A stretch of 64,000 bases of DNA from Halioglobus japonicus (lineage in GTDB: Bacteria; Pseudomonadota; Gammaproteobacteria; Pseudomonadales; Halieaceae), in assembly GCA_902705825.1 (NCBI GenBank), contig CACSIL010000006.1, positions 42,284 to 106,283 of the forward strand. The letters are read 5' to 3'. Of the stretch, positions 55,552 to 63,785 are shown one piece after another. Under the pieces are notes generated by a model. It ran no database searches. It saw nothing but the letters and a program-made list of their open reading frames with translations, and was not told the DNA's origin. The position numbers and the translations under genes were made by a program. The stretch's first letter is position 1; each line of letters starts with the position of its first letter.

Positions 55552-56502
55552 TCAGCCATCGAGCGCAATACAATTGAGATCCTCGGCCAGCAGAATATTT
55601 CCGTCGTACAGAGCGCTGATCGTTTTGACGCTTTGCTGGAGATCTACCAGACTGCGCGCCATAAAATGGCTAAGCAATAACGTCTTTGCATTCGATTGAT
55701 TCGCTATTCGTGCGATAAGGCTGGGGAGTGCATGCAGGCGCCTGGCGACTCCCTCAACACCCTCGGGAACAGGCATGTGCATAACAAGCAGCGTTGCATT
55801 TTCAGCAAACTTGATAAAGCGTGGATCATCACCGTTCTGATCCCCAGAAAACGCTATAACCACATCGCCAATACGAACCCGATAGGCTAAAGATGGCACA
55901 ATGCCGTGGGGGACGTGCATAGCACTGATTTGAATATCAGATTGGCTATCACCCATTACCACGGTCGAGCCCTCGACACTCCGGCCCAGCTCCAACGGCT
56001 CCAGGGTTGGCAAACCACCGCTACCATTCAGGTAACCGGACAAATACCCATAAGCGCCCTCGTCCTCGTCCAGCATGCGCTGCAAGTACGATGCCAGGCC
56101 AGGAAACATGTCGCTGCCATCTGGCCCTGCGATACTGAGGCTACGCTCTCGCCCAGTAAAATAGCCGGATTTCAGTAGCGCTGGCAAATCCGCGGAGTGG
56201 TCTGTATGGAAATGGCTTATACCGACGAAATCGAGCTCCTCAAAGCTGGCCCCGGCTTCGCCAAAGCGTAAAAACGTACCGCCTCCGGCATCAATCAGCA
56301 TTCTGGATTCTCCATGTACCCAAACGATATAGCCAGCCGAGGCACGGCCGTCATCGGCAATAGGCCCACCAGAACCAAGCACCTGTAGCGCAACACCCTG
56401 TTGCGGCGGACATTGTCTCGCTGTCTGGGCAATCGTATTCGCAGCCATTGCAAGAAGCCCGCCTAAAATAATTAGGCGTATCCGTTTCTGGTATTTCAGC
56501 AT
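55552..56502 (-). CDS. Secreted MBL-fold metallohydrolase
   Basis: This 316-aa protein has a signal peptide (LIILGGLLAMAANTIA) and the metallo-beta-lactamase motif SHFHTDHSADLPALL (HxHxDH). YIVWVHGESRMLIDAGGGTF precedes it, and later ligands are seen in AFSGDQNGDDPRF and LLSHFMAR. RNase-Z/tRNase-like or lactonase-type folds share this layout; the exact reaction is unknown. It lies 52 bp downstream of the DUF3179 gene on the same strand. Confidence 0.87.
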   Translation of the reverse strand: MLKYQKRIRLIILGGLLAMAANTIAQTARQCPPQQGVALQVLGSGGPIADDGRASAGYIVWVHGESRMLIDAGGGTFLRFGEAGASFEELDFVGISHFHTDHSADLPALLKSGYFTGRERSLSIAGPDGSDMFPGLASYLQRMLDEDEGAYGYLSGYLNGSGGLPTLEPLELGRSVEGSTVVMGDSQSDIQISAMHVPHGIVPSLAYRVRIGDVVIAFSGDQNGDDPRFIKFAENATLLVMHMPVPEGVEGVARRLHALPSLIARIANQSNAKTLLLSHFMARSLVDLQQSVKTISALYDGNILLAEDLNCIALDG

Positions 56503-56554
56503 TGCGTCTCCGTGTTTTTACTTGGCCGCACTTTGTTAAGCCCGCTGCTTATGA

Positions 56555-57511
56555 CTAAGGCTGCGGATTGTATAGCTCTGTCTCAGGGTAGAATGCGACC
56601 CATGCAAACCAATAGATTGAAAGACCAGGAACTTCATTACCTTCAAGGTCCGATACTGTTGCAGTAGACGACGCTCTGTTCCACCGCACCTCAACCTCTG
56701 TTTCTCCAACACTAACGCGCAGGGGCCCGTCCAACGCATCCAACTGTTCAAATGGTAGCGCCAACGCATGCTCACCGAGGTTGACACCTACCACCAGACT
56801 CTTGGCATCAATGCGCAGGTTCTGGTGTACCGTGGGATACATTACGACCGGCAGTCGCCTGTAGTCAGAGTAAAGGCCGTCATCATAGTCAAACCGATAA
56901 CCCGTATCGCGAGACAGGAGTAAGGAATCCGGGTGCGTTTCCAGCCAGTCACCCCAGGTGGTGTGGTGCGACAACAGTGGTTTGAGCGTCTGACCTTTCA
57001 TTGGCCCCGTTACAGCTGTCATCATGATCTGGGACCACAAGGATTCGGTTTCTCCATCATAAAGCAGCATATTATTGTTGTAGATCAGCCCTGAAACGCC
57101 GAGCGTGACTACCTTGCCGCTGACATCGGAAGCAAACACCATTCCGGTACCACACAGGGGACAAAAGGTGACAGCCACGGGTTTGCCGTTAAAGCTGTCG
57201 TTCACTATCTGGTGCAGGTCCAGAATTTTGATGGGGTAGGCCTTCGCTACGCCATTGTATTCAATGGCCAGTACACGCTCATCCGGACCAATTACCCCAT
57301 CTCTGGCTGTGCCTTCCAGGAAATGCGGGGCATCAATTGCGGGTATGTCATCGCGCATCTCCGTGTTGTAGTAAATGTCTGCAGCCGCGATCGACCCGCC
57401 ATTTACGTCGAACCCATTAAATAGTGCTGGATCCTCATACGCAGAGGTTTCCATCGATAACAACAGCATCAGGTTTACAGATAATGCAATGACTACGCGA
57501 ATCCAATTCAT
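56555..57511 (-). CDS. DUF3179 secreted protein
   Basis: This 318-aa protein has a signal peptide (MNWIRVVIALSVNLMLLLSM) and the DUF3179 block: YNGVAKAYPIKILDLHQIVN and the conserved Cys pair in VTFCPLCGTGMVFASDVSGK (FCPLCG). The function of the family is unknown; the CPLC motif suggests redox or metal chemistry. The gene is preceded by an exact copy of the ECF-type promoter shared with the bufferin genes. Confidence 0.86.
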   Translation of the reverse strand: MNWIRVVIALSVNLMLLLSMETSAYEDPALFNGFDVNGGSIAAADIYYNTEMRDDIPAIDAPHFLEGTARDGVIGPDERVLAIEYNGVAKAYPIKILDLHQIVNDSFNGKPVAVTFCPLCGTGMVFASDVSGKVVTLGVSGLIYNNNMLLYDGETESLWSQIMMTAVTGPMKGQTLKPLLSHHTTWGDWLETHPDSLLLSRDTGYRFDYDDGLYSDYRRLPVVMYPTVHQNLRIDAKSLVVGVNLGEHALALPFEQLDALDGPLRVSVGETEVEVRWNRASSTATVSDLEGNEVPGLSIYWFAWVAFYPETELYNPQP

Positions 57512-57866
57512 AGCTATAGCGCCCAGTTAGTTAACTCAGATTGTTGACTCTGTTTATTGGATGCAAAACAGAGCGATTTGTTACTCATAGCTTCGTATTG
57601 CATAAAAAAACTACTTTATGGGAGCCTGTCCCCCACTAATCGGTGAACTGTATCGCTGCATGCCAGGGAACTATTCGTACTCTTGAGAACCTAACTGAGA
57701 CACCATCGGTGCAAATGGCCTTTTTCATCGACGCGAGACATTACAATTAGCGACAAGTACTATCCATATGAACTTCACTGCCGCTTACTTCGGGCAATGT
57801 CTTGCAGGGCATCGGGTAGCGAGCTGAATGCCTGCAATACCAAAAAATACTATGGAGTGTTGATCA
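57512..57866. other. Intergenic region (355 bp) with divergent promoters
   Basis: The spacer between the divergent DUF3179 and methyltransferase genes contains the ECF-type motif at 57555-57584. No ORF, RNA gene or repeat is supported in the rest. Confidence 0.5.
57555..57584 (-). promoter_or_regulatory. ECF-type promoter motif upstream of DUF3179 gene
   Basis: Minus strand: GTAACAA (57584-57578), 13 nt, GCATCCAATA (57564-57555), 44 nt before the ATG at 57511. Boxes match those of doxX exactly. Confidence 0.75.
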
Positions 57867-58691
57867 ATGCGTATAACCCCTTTACTTGTGCTGCTTGCTG
57901 GCTTCTCATCCAATTTTGTATATGCCGATGAACCGGCCCTGGAAGTCGCTCTCAAGGCCCCCAGCCGAACCGCCGAATACGCCGCACGCGATGAATATCG
58001 GCACCCCGCTGAAACTCTGGCGTTTTTTGGCTTACGCCCTGACATGACCGTTGTGGAAATCTGGCCCGGCGCAGGCGGATGGTACACGGAGATTCTCGCA
58101 CCGCTTTTGCGAGATAACGGCAAACTGTATGCGGCGCAGTTCAATGAGGATTCTTCGTCTGCTTTCTATCGTAATTCCCGTGAAGCCTTTCTGGAAAAAA
58201 TACACGCCATGCCCGAGGTATACGAGCAGGTGGCGGTGACAGCGTTCAACCCACCTGGGTACATGGAAATTGCGCCAGAGAATAGCGCCGACATGGTACT
58301 CACCTTTCGTAATGTTCATAACTGGTATATGCGCGGAGGTGGCGATGAGCGTGTCATCGCCGCGTTTACGGCCATGTACAAGGCGTTAAAGCCCGGGGGC
58401 ATATTAGGTGTCGTAGACCACCGTCTGCCGGCAGACAGACCACTGTCCGATCAGGAGGCCAGTGGCTACATGAACCAGGACTATGTTGTCAGGATGGCAA
58501 CCGAGGCGGGGTTTGAACTTGTGGCAAGTGCCGAGATAAATGCGAATCCCAATGACAGTGCCAGCCATCCCGAGGGCGTGTGGACTCTGCCACCCTCTTT
58601 GCGTATGGGTGACACAGAACGCGAGCGCTATCTAGCCATTGGTGAGAGCGACCGGATGACACTAAAGTTTCGCAAACCCGCCATGGATTGA
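57867..58691 (+). CDS. Secreted class I SAM-dependent methyltransferase
   Basis: This 274-aa protein has a signal peptide (MRITPLLVLLAGFSSNFVYA) and a Rossmann methyltransferase core (VVEIWPGAGGWYTEILAPLL is the SAM-binding motif I; VLTFRNVHNWY is motif IV; KPGGILGVVDHR is motif VI). It matches the predicted periplasmic methyltransferase family (COG4798-type). SAM availability in the periplasm is a puzzle common to the family. Divergent from DUF3179. Confidence 0.88.
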   Translation: MRITPLLVLLAGFSSNFVYADEPALEVALKAPSRTAEYAARDEYRHPAETLAFFGLRPDMTVVEIWPGAGGWYTEILAPLLRDNGKLYAAQFNEDSSSAFYRNSREAFLEKIHAMPEVYEQVAVTAFNPPGYMEIAPENSADMVLTFRNVHNWYMRGGGDERVIAAFTAMYKALKPGGILGVVDHRLPADRPLSDQEASGYMNQDYVVRMATEAGFELVASAEINANPNDSASHPEGVWTLPPSLRMGDTERERYLAIGESDRMTLKFRKPAMD

Positions 58692-58745
58692 TCAATGTCA
58701 GCGCGTGCGCAATTGGCCTGATTTTACCCGCAACGGCAAACACGC

Positions 58746-59579
58746 TTAACCCCTGACTCCGTCCACATACGCTTGCGTCAGTGCATGGGCAGGCGTGTCG
58801 AACAAGCGCTGGCACTGACCAAACTCAATCAGTTTACCGACTCGTTCGGTCATCCAGAAAAATCCTGCATAGTTGGCTACACGTTTCGCCTGCGCCAGGT
58901 TATGCGTAACGATGACAATGGTATAGCGTCCGCGCAAGCGCAGAATCAATTCTTCCACCACCGCCGAAGATATCGGATCAAGCGCACTGCACGGCTCGTC
59001 CATCAACAGAATTTCAGGTTCCAACACTAACGCACGGGCTATGCACAAGCGTTGCTGCTGTCCGCCAGACAGCGACAGCGCACTGCTGTCGAGACGCTCC
59101 TTGACCTCCTCCCACAAACCTACATCGCGCAACGCCTGCTCGGCCCGGCTTGCTCGCTCGCTGCGCTTGCGTACACCGTGTTCACGCAACGGCAATTCCA
59201 GATTCCGGCGGATGGAAATCGGAAACGGGTTAGGCTTTTGAAAAATCATACCAATACGGCGGCGCAAACGCAGCGTATCGACCGTTGTGTCCAGAATCTC
59301 CTGGCCCTCAAAACATACACTGCCTTCCACTCTAGCCGAGGGAAGCATATCGGTCAGCCGGTTAATGGACGTCAATAGACTGGTCTTACCGCAACCGGAG
59401 GGTCCGATCAGAGCGGTGATACAGCCCCGATAGATATCCATGGATACCGTCTCCAGTACCCGGCGATCACCATAGGAGACCGACAGTGCACGGACCTTCA
59501 ATTGTGGCTTGGGCGCACAGCACGCTACGGCCTCGTCGATGCTACCGAGAGTGTATGGAGATTCAGAGTAATTCGTCAT
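58746..59579 (-). CDS. pstB: Phosphate ABC transporter ATP-binding protein
   Basis: This 277-aa ATPase begins at the ATG at 59579 (ATGA overlap with the pstA stop). Walker A is GPSGCGKTSLL, the signature LSGGQQQRL, Walker B ILLMDEPCSALDP. The N-terminal ~30 residues extend beyond the usual PstB start. No phoU or phoB/R follows: a methyltransferase convergent to it lies 54 bp away. Confidence 0.95.
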   Translation of the reverse strand: MTNYSESPYTLGSIDEAVACCAPKPQLKVRALSVSYGDRRVLETVSMDIYRGCITALIGPSGCGKTSLLTSINRLTDMLPSARVEGSVCFEGQEILDTTVDTLRLRRRIGMIFQKPNPFPISIRRNLELPLREHGVRKRSERASRAEQALRDVGLWEEVKERLDSSALSLSGGQQQRLCIARALVLEPEILLMDEPCSALDPISSAVVEELILRLRGRYTIVIVTHNLAQAKRVANYAGFFWMTERVGKLIEFGQCQRLFDTPAHALTQAYVDGVRG

Positions 59580-60406
59580 GCAACCAGCCTCCTGTGTAGC
59601 CAGCGATCGGAGAGCCATTGCGCCAGCATGTTAAACAAGACAATCAGGGTAATCAGTACCAGCGCAGCAGCGTCCGCCGCAGTGTCGCCACCGGAAATGT
59701 TCATGGACAGATCGTATATGTGCACAGCCAGTGAACGCCCGGAATCCCATAAAGACTCCGGCATCCGATCGACATAGCCGCTGGTAAAAATGAGCGCAGC
59801 AGTTTCAGCCGTGGCACGACCAATACCCAGCACCATGCCCGCGGCAATAGCCGGTGAAGCAGCGGGCAACAGCACGTGCCAGATAGCGGCGGTGCGCGTC
59901 ATTCCCAGTGCCGCCGCCCCCTGCCGCCAGGTGTCAGTCACTGCGGCCAGACCCACCTCACACGTTCGAATGAACACTGGCAGAATCATGCAGGCCAGAG
60001 TCAGGCCGCCAGAAAGTATGGAAAACCCCATACCGAGATAGATACTGAAAAACGCGTTACCGAACAGCCCGAAGACTATCGAAGGCACACCTGCCATGAC
60101 ATCGAGACTCAGACGAATGGCTTTGCCCAAAGCATGGCCACGAGTGGTAAACTCGGCCAACCACACCGCCGCCATCAAGCCAAGCGGCAGAGCCGCTGTC
60201 AGGGTTACGCCAATAATCAGCACCGTGGACACCAGGATGGGCCCTATACCGCCGTTTCGTCCGGCGTCACGCGGCGCTGCAAATAGGAAATCCAGAGAAA
60301 GGTGTGGTATGCCCAACCGAACAAGGTCGCCGATTACCCACACAAGCACTACCGCAACCAACGCAGCCGACATCCATACCGCAAGGGTAAACAGGCGTTC
60401 AGTCAT
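59576..60406 (-). CDS. pstA: Phosphate ABC transporter permease PstA
   Basis: This 276-aa membrane protein has six helices. The ABC EAA-like loop is TWRQGAAALGMTRTAAIWHV. The ATG at 60406 (AGGAG 8 nt upstream) overlaps pstC by 8 nt and pstB by 4 nt. It pairs with PstC to form the phosphate channel. Confidence 0.94.
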   Translation of the reverse strand: MTERLFTLAVWMSAALVAVVLVWVIGDLVRLGIPHLSLDFLFAAPRDAGRNGGIGPILVSTVLIIGVTLTAALPLGLMAAVWLAEFTTRGHALGKAIRLSLDVMAGVPSIVFGLFGNAFFSIYLGMGFSILSGGLTLACMILPVFIRTCEVGLAAVTDTWRQGAAALGMTRTAAIWHVLLPAASPAIAAGMVLGIGRATAETAALIFTSGYVDRMPESLWDSGRSLAVHIYDLSMNISGGDTAADAAALVLITLIVLFNMLAQWLSDRWLHRRLVA

Positions 60407-61268
60407 AGCGGACACTCCTGGCCGCCAGCCACGCCAGCACTAACACCAGCAACGTCAAGAACAGGCCAGAAGCAAACAGCCCGGCCCGATGAGTGCCTGT
60501 TGCATAGGCCATCTCAAGTGCGATATTGGCGGTCAACGCTCGCACTGGGTCAAACAAGCCATGGGGATACTGCACCACATTCCCGGACACCATCAGCAGC
60601 ACCATGGTCTCACCAAGCGCGCGAGCCATCGACATAAGAACGCCACTTAGAATACCGTGACGCGCGGCAGGGATAACAACATAGAGTAGCCGCGACTTCG
60701 CGCTCATACCCAGCGCAGCCGCGCCACTGACTAAATCTGCGGGCACAGCCGACAGCGCCGCCGCGCCAGCCAGCGCCATCGTCGGCACGATCATCAGTGT
60801 CAGCACCGCAATGGCAGCCAGCAGGCTTGGGCCGGGCGGCTGCCATAGGGCGATTATGGGTACCAGCACGGTAAGCCCCCACAACCCCAGAACAACAGAA
60901 GGCATACCCGCGAGCAGTGACAGCAACAAGCGAAAACTTTTTCTCAGGCCTGGTGGCGCATAGAACTGCAGAAATAGCGCGCATCCCAGCCCCACCGGGC
61001 CAGCCAGCATTATCGCACCGAGCATCACGGCCAGTGACACCGCCAACATCGGCAGCAAACCATACAGGCCCTCCAGCGGATACCAGCCATCGTCGGAGAA
61101 TAAATTCACCCAACCACCATTGCCCAGCAGTGGCCACGCTTCCCTTAGCAGGAAAAGGACGATCAATATCAAAACGGCAGCACACATCATTCCTGCCATT
61201 CGCAGGAGCGGCGCTAGTGTTCTGTCAATGTTCCAGCGGGACAAAGAACTGACTTTCGATAAGATCAT
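60399..61268 (-). CDS. pstC: Phosphate ABC transporter permease PstC
   Basis: This membrane protein has six helices and the EAA loop SGAAALGMSAKSRLLYVVIP. The start is uncertain because all candidates overlap pstS: an ATG at 61268 (289 aa, 44-nt overlap) is taken here; a TTG at 61244 and a longer frame to 61325 are alternatives. Its order after pstS and before pstA is standard. Confidence 0.9.
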   Translation of the reverse strand: MILSKVSSLSRWNIDRTLAPLLRMAGMMCAAVLILIVLFLLREAWPLLGNGGWVNLFSDDGWYPLEGLYGLLPMLAVSLAVMLGAIMLAGPVGLGCALFLQFYAPPGLRKSFRLLLSLLAGMPSVVLGLWGLTVLVPIIALWQPPGPSLLAAIAVLTLMIVPTMALAGAAALSAVPADLVSGAAALGMSAKSRLLYVVIPAARHGILSGVLMSMARALGETMVLLMVSGNVVQYPHGLFDPVRALTANIALEMAYATGTHRAGLFASGLFLTLLVLVLAWLAARSVRYD

Positions 61269-62037
61269 CAACATCCGGGCCTTGAGCAAAGCGGATGAAG
61301 CGCTGCGCCAACTCATCGGGCTCACCGGCAGTGACCAGATTGAGCGGCCTGGACAGGGGAAACGACCCCGCTCTCACCTGCGCAGTGCTGGCTTGAATAC
61401 CATTCATACGCAGACGCTTTATCGGCGCCCCCTCATACTCCACAAATTCGGCAGCGCCGATGGATACGTACCCTATCGCTCCGGCGTTTCCGGCGATGGT
61501 CTTGATACCCTGCTGATTGTCCCCAATAACCACACTGGCCCTAATCTGGCTGTTACGCAGACCAAAATACGCCAGGAACAGTTCCAGGGTAGATCGCCCT
61601 TCGGCCTTGTTGACGACTGTTATCTGCTGGTCTGCGCCACCGAGTTCACGCCAGTTGCGAATTTTCCCGGTGTATATATCGCGTATCTGATCATTGCAAA
61701 GCGTATCAATGTTGTTATCACGGTGCAGCACCATGCTTACACCGTCCACAGCAATGGCGTGGGCCTTCAAGTCCGCCTCCGACTCATGCAGCACCCGCGA
61801 TACCATACCGATATCGGCAAGCCCTGTACGCGCGTCACTAATACCGCGAGAAGACCCGCCTGTTTGCACGTCTACGCGTACACCAACATTCTGCTGCTCA
61901 AAGCGTTTGCCAATCTCCAGCACCAGTGGCGCTATGGTACTGGAACCGGTCAAAGTCAGGCGCTGCCCTGCCAGCGCTGAGTGTACAAACATGCTCATCA
62001 ACGCGCTAAAGACGAATAGAAATCTCATGTTAATCAT
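61225..62037 (-). CDS. pstS: Periplasmic phosphate-binding protein PstS
   Basis: This 270-aa protein has a signal peptide (FLFVFSALMSMFVHSALA) and the phosphate-binding motifs TLTGSSTIAPLVLEIGKRF and TGGSSRGISDARTGLADIGM. It is shorter than E. coli PstS (~320) and resembles the PstS-like/PBP group 2. It lies 28 bp downstream of the glutamate-synthase-like gene; the spacer is too short for its own Pho box and promoter, so it is probably co-transcribed with the upstream gene. Confidence 0.94.
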   Translation of the reverse strand: MINMRFLFVFSALMSMFVHSALAGQRLTLTGSSTIAPLVLEIGKRFEQQNVGVRVDVQTGGSSRGISDARTGLADIGMVSRVLHESEADLKAHAIAVDGVSMVLHRDNNIDTLCNDQIRDIYTGKIRNWRELGGADQQITVVNKAEGRSTLELFLAYFGLRNSQIRASVVIGDNQQGIKTIAGNAGAIGYVSIGAAEFVEYEGAPIKRLRMNGIQASTAQVRAGSFPLSRPLNLVTAGEPDELAQRFIRFAQGPDVDDLIESQFFVPLEH

Positions 62038-62064
62038 CGCTATATCTCATCGATTGAATGGTCT

Positions 62065-63648
62065 TCACCAGGCCGACGAATGCGCCTGATGCCAATCTTT
62101 CTGCCACGGCGGAGGAATGCGCTGCTCTGACAACAGACATCCGGCACCGAGAGTGTCGTATATTTCCGAGTAGTCGGTGGTATCGCTGCTGCCGATACGT
62201 CGGTTGATAAGCGACGGGCCGATATCCTTGAGGCCATTGAGGCCAGCTACCGCAATCAGCTCACGTAAATGCTTAATCATAGAGGCGTGATATGTTGCTA
62301 CACGCGTTGATTTGTCTTCGACATCCAGCGCCTGATAGCGCTTGGCATTCTGCGTCGCTATACCCGTCGGGCAAGTATCTTCATTGCAATGCCTTGATTG
62401 AATACATCCGAGCGCAAACATCATCGCGCGCGCTGAATTTATCGTGTCTGCACCAAGCGCCATAAGGCGCAGCATATGAAATGCAGTGAGCGCCTTACCG
62501 GATGCAACGATACGAATCTGGTCGCGGACACCGATTCCAACAAGCGCATTGTGAACAAAACTCAGACCGTCGCGTAACGGTGTTCCTGCGGAGTTAGTCA
62601 GTTCAATCGGTGCTGCGCCAGTACCACCTTCACCGCCATCTACTGTAATGAAGTCGGGTGTAATGCCTGTTTCAAGCATCGCCTTACATATCGCTAGAAA
62701 TTCACACTTTTTGCCAACACACAATTTGAAACCTACCGGCTTGCCAGCACTGAGGCTGCGTAATCGCGCGACGAACTGTAGCAGCTCCAACGGGGTAGTA
62801 AACGCTGTGTGCGCGCCGGGCGAGACGACATCCTGTCCCATCGGAACATGCCTGATATCTGCAATTTCCTGCGTGAGCTTGATCGCGGGAAGGATTCCCC
62901 CGTGTCCGGGCTTGGCACCCTGGGACAATTTTATCTCGATCATTTTTACCGTATTCCCACGAGCGTTCTTTGCAAACAGGGCCTCGTCAAACTCACCACT
63001 GTCGGTGCGGCAGCCGAAGTAGCCGGTGCCAATCTGCCAGATCAAATCGCCGCCGAACTTGAGGTGGTGCGGACTGATACCGCCCTCTCCGGTATTGTGT
63101 GCAAAGCCGCCTGCTTTAGCGCCTTTGTTCAAGGCCATAACAGCATTCTGACTCAAGGCGCCGAAACTCATCGCCGAAATGTTTAGCAGCGACGCGTCGT
63201 ATGGCTGACTACATTGCGGACCACCAAAACAAACGGTTGAATCAATTTGATCGATTGCCTTTGGCGCAAGAGAATGGTTGATCCATTCATAACCATCGCG
63301 GTACACCTCGAACAGTGTGCCAAAGGGGCGTGTGTCCCGTGCACCTTTGGCACGCTGATACACTAGCGATCTGAACTCGCGGCTGATCGGTGCGCCGTTA
63401 GTGTCAGATTCGACAAAGTACTGTTGTATCTCAGGGCGTACGGACTCGAACAAATAGCGCAGATGCCCAATGACGGGGTAGAGTTTCAGTATCGCGTGTT
63501 TTCGTTGCAACATATCGTAAGTGCCGAGCATGATCAGCGGCAGGATGAGTACAAACAACCACAGACTGGCAGGCCAGCCTTGTGCTAACGCCACTACGAG
63601 CGCGCACGTCACAATTGCAACGCCGACAAAGAGCTCGCGGACAATCAT
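62065..63648 (-). CDS. FMN-binding glutamate synthase-family protein with N-terminal membrane helices
   Basis: From the ATG at 63648 this is 527 aa; a longer frame to 63708 would overlap the upstream small ORF. Two N-terminal helices (ELFVGVAIVTCALVVALAQ; LWLFVLILPLIMLGTYDML) anchor a GltB-central-domain-like barrel: SAMSFGALSQNAVMALNKGA, VDGGEGGTGAAPIELTNSAG and the 3Fe-4S Cys cluster CIQSRHCNEDTCPTGIATQ. It lacks the glutaminase domain, so it is the stand-alone 'glutamate synthase family' group, whose physiological reaction is not established. The ATG overlaps the small CxxC ORF stop. Confidence 0.92.
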   Translation of the reverse strand: MIVRELFVGVAIVTCALVVALAQGWPASLWLFVLILPLIMLGTYDMLQRKHAILKLYPVIGHLRYLFESVRPEIQQYFVESDTNGAPISREFRSLVYQRAKGARDTRPFGTLFEVYRDGYEWINHSLAPKAIDQIDSTVCFGGPQCSQPYDASLLNISAMSFGALSQNAVMALNKGAKAGGFAHNTGEGGISPHHLKFGGDLIWQIGTGYFGCRTDSGEFDEALFAKNARGNTVKMIEIKLSQGAKPGHGGILPAIKLTQEIADIRHVPMGQDVVSPGAHTAFTTPLELLQFVARLRSLSAGKPVGFKLCVGKKCEFLAICKAMLETGITPDFITVDGGEGGTGAAPIELTNSAGTPLRDGLSFVHNALVGIGVRDQIRIVASGKALTAFHMLRLMALGADTINSARAMMFALGCIQSRHCNEDTCPTGIATQNAKRYQALDVEDKSTRVATYHASMIKHLRELIAVAGLNGLKDIGPSLINRRIGSSDTTDYSEIYDTLGAGCLLSEQRIPPPWQKDWHQAHSSAW

Positions 63649-63785
63649 GCTGAGAGCCCTTTGATATCCACCAGAGTACTGGCACGGCTGCGACCACAGG
63701 TGAGGCAATCGCGTTTCTGCATATCGAGAATATGAACCGTCTGGTTATCGATACACCGCATAAGCGGTTGTGCTGCTGTAGCCAT
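63645..63785 (-). CDS. Small CxxC protein (46 aa) coupled to the glutamate synthase-like gene
   Basis: An ATG at 63785 opens a 46-codon frame ending in TGA at 63645-63647, so its stop overlaps the next ATG (ATGA). The protein contains MQKRDCLTCGRSRASTLVDI with one CxxC and ends VDIKGLSA. There is a weak GGGATAG site. The overlap argues for real, coupled translation. A zinc- or iron-cluster-binding accessory peptide is possible. It lacks similarity that I recognise. Confidence 0.55.
   Translation of the reverse strand: MATAAQPLMRCIDNQTVHILDMQKRDCLTCGRSRASTLVDIKGLSA

Noticed and set aside
56503..56560. GTAACAA-like motif before the MBL gene (CTTAACAAA)
   Set aside because: The second box is absent at 13 nt downstream; it does not fit the shared promoter.
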